From assembly GCA_023662865.1 (NCBI GenBank), contig JAMPIK010000005.1, forward strand, positions 1-64,000: 64,000 bases of DNA. The letters run 5' to 3'. Under the pieces are notes generated by a model, which saw only the letters and a list, made by a program, of their open reading frames with translations, was not told the DNA's origin and did not search any database. Within the stretch, counting starts at the first letter, position 1. Each line of letters starts with the position of its first letter. This document shows positions 58,908 through 64,000 of this stretch, piece by piece. The translations under genes and the position numbers were made by a program. This DNA comes from Prevotella sp. (GTDB lineage: Bacteria; Bacteroidota; Bacteroidia; Bacteroidales; Muribaculaceae).

Positions 58908-59650
58908 TAGTCAAGCCGCTTCAACAGACAGATGCCGACGGCAATTGCATAGCCGAGCCGCGCCCGGCTATGCCGCGAGTCGCTGATATGTGCGAGGACG
59001 ACAAGCCGCGCGAGAGAGCTCGGAAATACGGTTGCTCGGTGCTTAGTGTGCCCGACCTTTGGGCGCTGATACTGCGTACCGGCTCGGTGGGCTACCCCAT
59101 TACGGAAGTGTGTCGCGACATAATGAAAGCGAGCAACGGCAAACTCAAAATGCTTGAAAGGCGCACACGTCAGGAGCTTATGGAGGTCAAAGGATTAGGC
59201 ATGATGAAAGCAATCCAAGTTGAGGCCGTGATGGAGCTGATACGGAGATATAATGCCGAGACTCCGGCAGAGCTGCCCGAGGTGCGTTGTTCGCGAGATA
59301 TTTACAATGTGATAAGTCCGCGCATTGCGCATCTCGACCACGAGGAGGTGTGGGTGGTAATCATGGATCGGCGTCACCGGGTAGTCAAACTGCTGCAAGC
59401 CTCAAAAGGCGGGTGGGCATCAAGTCTGTTTGATATTAAGATTATAATCAAGGAAGCATTGTTGGAGAATGCAGCCGCAATTGCGCTTTGCCACAACCAC
59501 CCTTCCGGCAACATGAAACCCTCGCCGCAGGACGATGCCATCACTCGCAAATGTGCCGAAGCATGCAAAATAATGGAGATTGCCATGCTTGACCATATCA
59601 TTGTCTCACCCGATAACTACTATTCCTACAACGATTTAGGGCAACTCTAA
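58904..59650 (+). CDS. radC: RadC-family JAB/MPN metalloprotein
   Basis: The 248-aa protein has a helix-hairpin-helix region (about 70-105, ELMEVKGLGMMKAIQVEAVMEL) and a C-terminal JAB/MPN domain with CHNHPSGNMKPSPQDD, the zinc-ligand motif. Despite the name, a repair role for RadC is disputed. The true start is the ATG at 58904, which shares bases with the glycosyltransferase stop. A much longer frame from 58550 would overlap that gene and is rejected. Confidence 0.92.
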   Translation: MIVKPLQQTDADGNCIAEPRPAMPRVADMCEDDKPRERARKYGCSVLSVPDLWALILRTGSVGYPITEVCRDIMKASNGKLKMLERRTRQELMEVKGLGMMKAIQVEAVMELIRRYNAETPAELPEVRCSRDIYNVISPRIAHLDHEEVWVVIMDRRHRVVKLLQASKGGWASSLFDIKIIIKEALLENAAAIALCHNHPSGNMKPSPQDDAITRKCAEACKIMEIAMLDHIIVSPDNYYSYNDLGQL

Positions 59651-59679
59651 TCTAATTTAGAATTTACGATTTACAATTT

Positions 59680-62022
59680 ATGAATTTTAAACATTTAATT
59701 ATCGTGAGTATTGCCATACACTCGCCAATCAGTACCTTTGCTGAATTGCAGATAAATGAGGTGATGCAAAGCAATGTGCACGGTATAATGGACGACCTCA
59801 ACGATTTCCCTGACTCTTGGGTTGAACTTTACAATAACGGAGATGAGTCTGTCAACCTGAAAGACTACGGACTCTCCGTAAAAGACAAAGCATCAAAGGC
59901 ATATCAATTGCCGGATAAAGAACTTGCTCCCGGCGAGTATGTTGCAATATATTGCGACAAAGTCGGCTCTGATATTCATGCCGATTTCCGCGTGGACTCC
60001 GGCAAAGGAGATGTTTTCCTTTGGAAAGGCAAAGAGAAGATTGAAAGCGTAAGCTTGGCAAAGATGCCGGCGCCGGATATCTCATACGGCAGGCTCAACG
60101 AAAGCTCGGACGAATGGGGGTATCAAGCGGTTGCCACTCCCGGCGAGACCAACTGCGGAGTGCTTGTTGCCGATATTTTGCCCGAACCGCTGTTCAGCGA
60201 GCCAGGTGGAGTAAAAAGCGCAGCGCTTACCCTCTCGCTTACTATGCCGAAAGAAACTCCGAAGGATGTCGTAATCCGTTACACACTTGACGGTTCGCGC
60301 CCCACAGCCGAGTCCGAAATCTACACTGAGCCGATTGAAATTACGGAAACAGTAAATGTCCGTGCGGCTTTGTTCGCAGACGGATACATAACACCGCTCC
60401 CCACCACTCATTCTTACATCTTCCACCCCCGTGAGCAAACCCTGCCTATAGTGAGCCTCACCGGCGACCCGGCCTATTTCTATGGTGACAAAATCGGTAT
60501 ATTGACCGACGGCACTTACTCCGAAGTGCAGCCCAATTTCAGATATGAATGGCGCAGACCGGTGAATGTAGAGTACTTCGAACTCAACGGTACCACCCCG
60601 ATAAACCAAGTAATCGAGACACGCCTGAAAGGCCATTTTTCAAGGACATATCCACTGAAATCAATGGTACTGTACGCCAATAAGAGATTTGTCACCAAGC
60701 GTTTGGAATACGAGTTCTTTCACGAACAACGTCCGGGCGTTACCGATTTCAAGTCAGTGGAATTGCGCAATGCCGGACAGGATTTTGAACTCTCATATAT
60801 GCGCGATGCCGTGATTCAAACAGCAACTTCAGCAGGTACTGATTTAGGATATTCCGCATATACGCCCGTAATTTTTTATCTGAACGGTAAATATATGGGC
60901 ATTATGAACCTCCGCGAACGGTGTAATGATGATAATATATATACCAATTACAATGGCCTGGAAGATGTAGATGTTATTGAAAATTGGGAGGAAGTCAATA
61001 CCGGGACATCCAACGAATTTGACAAGTTTCAAGCATTCTACTCTACGCCGGGACACACATTCAATGAATACGAGGAATATATGCACACCTCGCAGTATGC
61101 CGATTTAATGGTAGCAAATACATTCTTCAACAATGTTGAAACGCCGAATTACAATATCGTGATGTGGAGACAAATCGGAGAGGGGTATAAATGGAACTGG
61201 ATTCTGAAAGATACGGATTGCAGCGCGGGCATTTGGGGAATGCCGGTTGACTTTAATTACTTGGAGTGGCAATATAATCCCGAATACAGCGAGCAATATA
61301 AAGATAACATCGGAACCGGCACTGACATTTTCAGAAATCTGATGGAAACACCTGAATTCCGCGAGACATTCATTGACCACCTTTGTTTGTCCATGGGCGA
61401 TTACCTGCACCCTGACGTGATTTGTACTATTGTAGACAAATACGCCGATGCAATTGATTCCGAAATGGTATATCATCGCGAGCTTTATCCTTCATATGAG
61501 AAATTCAGCACCAGCATAGAGCATTTAAAGTCGTGGATATCCCAACGTGTGCCGCTTATGTATGATATGACTACCGAGTTCTTCGGTCTTGCTGACCCGA
61601 CACCTTTGCAAATTTCAGCTCAGAACGAGGATATAACCTTAAGTGTCAACGGTTTGAAACTTGCTACCGGTCGGTTTGACGGTATGTGGCATCCTGGCAG
61701 GAAGCTGACGATTACCGCCGTACGACCGGACGGTATGGAGGCGGTAGGTGCATGGAGAGTCAACCTGAGCTTTGACGGTAAAGAAATGGAAATGGTTTAC
61801 CCCGGCAACACTCTTGACATGACATTCCCATATGCCAAGTCCATGACAATCGAGCCGGTTGTCGGTACAGTAGCCCTTGACGCAATTGCGACAGACGGCA
61901 TAGAGTGCACTACGGCAGAATGGTTTGACCTGCAAGGCCGCAGCCTCGGCACAACAAAACCCGCTTCCGGCATCTACCTGAAGAAGGTCGGCACACGAGT
62001 AACAAAGGCCTTAATCCGCTAA
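59680..62022 (+). CDS. Secreted lamin-tail + CotH-kinase-like protein with C-terminal sorting tail
   Basis: The 780-aa protein has a signal peptide (about 1-20). A lamin-tail domain follows (about 23-130; ELYNNGDESVNLKDYGLSV), then a chitobiase-type beta domain (about 185-250; IRYTLDGSRPTAESEIYTEP). A CotH-like domain comes next (about 260-620), with TRLKGHFSRTYPLKSMVLY and GIMNLRERCNDDNI. The WNWILKDTDCSAGIWG motif is the kinase-like catalytic region. The tail (EWFDLQGRSLG, SGIYLKKVG) resembles a T9SS type A signal. It is probably a surface protein that phosphorylates or binds other proteins or cell-wall material; the partner is unknown. Confidence 0.82.
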   Translation: MNFKHLIIVSIAIHSPISTFAELQINEVMQSNVHGIMDDLNDFPDSWVELYNNGDESVNLKDYGLSVKDKASKAYQLPDKELAPGEYVAIYCDKVGSDIHADFRVDSGKGDVFLWKGKEKIESVSLAKMPAPDISYGRLNESSDEWGYQAVATPGETNCGVLVADILPEPLFSEPGGVKSAALTLSLTMPKETPKDVVIRYTLDGSRPTAESEIYTEPIEITETVNVRAALFADGYITPLPTTHSYIFHPREQTLPIVSLTGDPAYFYGDKIGILTDGTYSEVQPNFRYEWRRPVNVEYFELNGTTPINQVIETRLKGHFSRTYPLKSMVLYANKRFVTKRLEYEFFHEQRPGVTDFKSVELRNAGQDFELSYMRDAVIQTATSAGTDLGYSAYTPVIFYLNGKYMGIMNLRERCNDDNIYTNYNGLEDVDVIENWEEVNTGTSNEFDKFQAFYSTPGHTFNEYEEYMHTSQYADLMVANTFFNNVETPNYNIVMWRQIGEGYKWNWILKDTDCSAGIWGMPVDFNYLEWQYNPEYSEQYKDNIGTGTDIFRNLMETPEFRETFIDHLCLSMGDYLHPDVICTIVDKYADAIDSEMVYHRELYPSYEKFSTSIEHLKSWISQRVPLMYDMTTEFFGLADPTPLQISAQNEDITLSVNGLKLATGRFDGMWHPGRKLTITAVRPDGMEAVGAWRVNLSFDGKEMEMVYPGNTLDMTFPYAKSMTIEPVVGTVALDAIATDGIECTTAEWFDLQGRSLGTTKPASGIYLKKVGTRVTKALIR

Positions 62023-62057
62023 TCTTCGCCATTAAAATTTAAATTTATTTGCGAATA

Positions 62058-62089
62058 TTTGGCAGTCTGCAGCGGATTTTGTAATTTTG
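62058..62089 (+). promoter_or_regulatory. Promoter of rpmH
   Basis: TTTG (62058-62061), a 20-bp spacer and TAATTTTG (62082-62089) form a full promoter with an ~105-nt leader before rpmH. Confidence 0.8.
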
Positions 62090-62201
62090 CAGTCCGAAAC
62101 ACCCGCTTCTCAGGGGGTAATTACGTATGTCACAACCGATAGACCCTTTTCGGAGTTGGCTTTTAGACTCTTTTTGAAAAAATAAATATCGATATTATAC
62201 A

Positions 62202-62357
62202 ATGAAAAGAACTTTTCAACCCTCCAACCGTCGCCGCGTAAACAAACACGGCTTCCGCGAAAGAATGGCCACCAAGGACGGCCGTAAAGTACTCTCACGC
62301 CGTCGTGCCAAAGGTCGTGCATCTCTAACAGTGAGCGACCACATCGCATCTAAGTAA
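62202..62357 (+). CDS. rpmH: 50S ribosomal protein L34
   Basis: The 51-aa basic protein starts [20 protein letters not shown] and continues [19 protein letters not shown], the universal L34 signature. Bacteroidota L34 proteins have a slightly longer C-terminus than E. coli, as seen here. It has its own promoter and a very strong terminator. The usual rnpA partner is not adjacent. Confidence 0.96.
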   Translation: MKRTFQPSNRRRVNKHGFRERMATKDGRKVLSRRRAKGRASLTVSDHIASK

Positions 62358-62381
62358 GCATTGTCCTCCCCAAGGGAGACT

Positions 62382-62429
62382 CACAAAGGAAACAGCCTTG
62401 CCGATATCGGCGAGGCTGTTTCCTTTGTG
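62382..62429 (+). terminator. Terminator after rpmH
   Basis: CACAAAGGAAACAGCCT (62382-62398) pairs perfectly with AGGCTGTTTCCTTTGTG (62413-62429), with a further inner GCCGATATCGGC. It lies 24 bp after the stop. The right arm contains TTTCCTTT, and the 17-bp stem is unusually long. Confidence 0.8.
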
Positions 62430-62464
62430 CCGGAGGATTGCTTTTCTATGGGGGCTTTGTTGGC

Positions 62465-62500
62465 TAAGTGACTGCTCAATTTAAATTGAGCAGTCACTTA
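62465..62500. repeat. Perfect 36-bp palindrome at the end of the Lys-rich membrane-protein gene
   Basis: The 18 bases 62465-62482 (starting TAAGTGACTGCTCAATTT) are exactly reverse-complementary to 62483-62500, with no loop. The stop codon of the minus-strand gene (62500-62498) is the first three bases on that strand. It may be a terminator or stabiliser, a protein-binding site, or a dimer-resolution-like site. Confidence 0.75.
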
Positions 62501-62851
62501 TAGGTCTTCTTTGGTTATTTCTCGTTGGAGGGAATTGTTGGCCGGTGGTTTTTGGGGGTTCTTTTGCTTGTTGTTTTTTTGCTGGTTCTTTTTGGGGTGG
62601 GCTTTGGGGGTGCTTGATTTCTTTTTTGATTTGGACTTTTGTTTTTTGGCAGACTCGGCTCGTTGGCGCATGGCAGCGGTGTCATCGGGGATTGGCAGGA
62701 TTGTCACCTTGACGGGTTCATCTCTCATCGGTTGCGTTCTTGCACTGCGCACTATTACGGCTGTCAAGCAACTTAGAATTAGTGCGGATATCACTAACCA
62801 GCCGAGGGTCTGGCGAGATGTAAGTTTTCTGTTGTCGCCTGACTTTGTCAT
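62498..62851 (-). CDS. Lys/Pro-rich single-span membrane protein
   Basis: The 117-aa protein has one transmembrane helix (about 17-37) after a short basic N-terminus. A linker and a ~60-residue tail rich in Lys, Asn, Gln and Pro follow (about 65-110). No family was recognised. The tail would face the periplasm if the basic N-terminus stays inside. It is 4 bp downstream of the pullulanase gene and probably in its operon. Its stop codon lies inside a perfect palindrome. Confidence 0.6.
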   Translation of the reverse strand: MTKSGDNRKLTSRQTLGWLVISALILSCLTAVIVRSARTQPMRDEPVKVTILPIPDDTAAMRQRAESAKKQKSKSKKKSSTPKAHPKKNQQKNNKQKNPQKPPANNSLQREITKEDL

Positions 62852-62855
62852 TAGT

Positions 62856-64000
62856 TTATTTTGCCAATATTAATGCGGAATAGGGAGCTACCTGCAAGTT
62901 GCCGCCTTTGATGATTCCCATGCCATCGGGGTTGATTTTGCCATCGCGAGCAATCACTGTCCATTTGTCTTTCGGAATGTTGACTGTTTGCGCTTTGTCA
63001 GCACCGTTGAAAACGACCTTGATTTCTTTCCAAACATCGCCATTGGCATTGTCTGTAAGTGAATAGCTGATGAGGTTAGGCTGCTTGGAAGAGTCTATAT
63101 TATCGAACTTCAGGTGTTTGGCTATCTGCTCGGCACTTGTCATGCGGAAAGCCTGGTTAGCCTTACGCAGCGCGATGAGTCCTTTGTAATATTCAAATTG
63201 ATCTTTGTTTTTGCTCTTCAAGCTCCAATCAATAGCGTTGATTGAATCCGGGCTTTTGTATGAATTATGTACCCCTTGTTTGTCTCGGAAAATTTCCTCA
63301 CCGGCAAACATGAAGGGAGTGCCTTGCGAAGTGAATACAATAGTCTGCGCGAGTTTTGCCACAGCCATACGTTCTTCGTCAGTGGCATCGGGCATGGACT
63401 TGCGCAACTTATCAGTGAGACACATATCATCATGGCAACTCACATAGTTGACAATCATCTCGGGCGAAGCGGCGTAAGCAAATTTTGAATTGTTGCCCTT
63501 GGAGTAATCCACCTGCGGGTGTGCCGTTGCGGCTACGATACCGATTTTAACAGTCTCCTCATTGCCCGGTTTGCCGGAAGCAAAGCCCCGGTCTTCGGCA
63601 TTTGAATAATGCCCTTTCACCGCATCGCGCAGGTCGTCGGAGAACACGGCGACATCCTGCATCTTGCTCACATTCTCTTTGAGTGCACGGCGCTCCACTG
63701 CGAGAGGGGAGTCGCCGGCGGTCCAGCCTTCGCCATACACAAAAATGTCCGGACGCAGCTCTTTAAGCTCTTTTGCCACGCGGCTCATTGTTTCGGTGTC
63801 ATGAATAGCCATGAGGTCAAAGCGGAAGCCGTCAATATGGTATTCATCAGCCCAATATTTTACAGAATTTACAATAAAGTTGGCCATTTGCTCTCGGTCG
63901 GAGGCTGTTTCATTACCGCATCCTGAGGCATCGCTCCACGAGCCGTCGTTGCGGTGGCGGTAATAGTATCCCGGGGCGGTGAGGTCAAAATTCGAGCCTT
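62856..64000 (-). CDS. pulA: Type I pullulanase (GH13), N-terminal part beyond the window
   Basis: The visible 381 codons are the end of a GH13 type I pullulanase, which cuts alpha-1,6 bonds in pullulan, starch or glycogen. The frame continues to the right edge; upstream of the internal ATG at 63887 it still reads YYYRHRNDGSWSDASGCGNE, so the gene is longer. Motifs are HIDGFRFDLM (nucleophile Asp), FVYGEGWT (acid/base Glu) and NYVSCHDD. A C-terminal beta domain ends SALILAK. No signal can be judged. It pairs functionally with glgB in alpha-glucan metabolism. Confidence 0.93.
   Translation of the reverse strand, partial: GSNFDLTAPGYYYRHRNDGSWSDASGCGNETASDREQMANFIVNSVKYWADEYHIDGFRFDLMAIHDTETMSRVAKELKELRPDIFVYGEGWTAGDSPLAVERRALKENVSKMQDVAVFSDDLRDAVKGHYSNAEDRGFASGKPGNEETVKIGIVAATAHPQVDYSKGNNSKFAYAASPEMIVNYVSCHDDMCLTDKLRKSMPDATDEERMAVAKLAQTIVFTSQGTPFMFAGEEIFRDKQGVHNSYKSPDSINAIDWSLKSKNKDQFEYYKGLIALRKANQAFRMTSAEQIAKHLKFDNIDSSKQPNLISYSLTDNANGDVWKEIKVVFNGADKAQTVNIPKDKWTVIARDGKINPDGMGIIKGGNLQVAPYSALILAK

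Noticed and set aside
1-64000. CRISPR array or insertion sequence
   Set aside because: I saw no evenly spaced direct repeats with unique spacers, no transposase motif and no terminal inverted repeats with target duplications. The only repeats found are listed above.

Overview
The window is a 64-kb piece of a Bacteroidota chromosome, most likely order Bacteroidales. Many intergenic regions carry the Bacteroidota promoter (TTTG, 19-20 bp spacer, TAnnTTTG). Other lineage markers are a type IX secretion gene (porQ) next to cmk and ispH, lipoproteins with acidic residues after the lipobox Cys, the families DUF4493, PCMD, DUF3822, DUF4923 and DUF3316, a menaquinone gene, and a TonB-domain protein. 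A Muribaculaceae-like genome is my guess; no 16S rRNA gene is present to test it. Family names are recognised from sequence and memory; no database was searched.

Layout. 1-10.8 kb is housekeeping: tRNA-Thr, glmS, a small lipoprotein, a class A penicillin-binding protein, a secreted C1-type peptidase, and the ribosomal operon rplM-rpsI-rpsB-tsf. 11.1-13.7 kb is an accessory cassette: an HTH regulator overlapping a PD-(D/E)XK-like gene, followed by a secreted WG-repeat protein. 13.8-18.1 kb holds a NYN-domain gene, sufE, a POT-family transporter and an rRNA m5C methyltransferase gene. 18.1-29.9 kb is a continuous minus-strand run of nine genes: four DUF4493/PCMD surface lipoproteins, two paralogous outer-membrane barrels, an undecaprenol/diacylglycerol kinase, a PAP2 phosphatase and a polytopic membrane protein. 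30.1-42.5 kb holds a membrane sugar-nucleotide dehydratase, glgB, gpmI, parC, an S41 peptidase and rsmD.

43.3-46.3 kb looks like an accessory island. It has an AT-rich orphan, a DUF4160 gene broken by one in-frame stop, a DUF2442-HTH partner whose promoter carries a tandem repeat, a RecD-like helicase, and the last ~72 codons of a type III restriction subunit. 46.3-51.7 kb is conserved: ung, tRNA-Arg, menA, tadA, ispH, cmk, porQ and a TonB-domain gene. 51.8-54.0 kb holds a C10 peptidase lipoprotein and a protein with a T9SS-like tail. 54.4-62.4 kb holds nagZ-like, ushA-like, efp, glycosyltransferase, radC, CotH/lamin-tail and rpmH genes. The right edge cuts a type I pullulanase.

The strongest unexplained signals are these: a ~110-bp structured repeat present twice in opposite orientations (16564-16675 and 54119-54227), with compensatory changes in its stems; the nine-gene surface operon of unknown function; the decayed DUF4160/DUF2442/type III restriction island; a perfect 36-bp palindrome containing a stop codon; and two promoters so close to the ATG that their mRNAs are probably leaderless.
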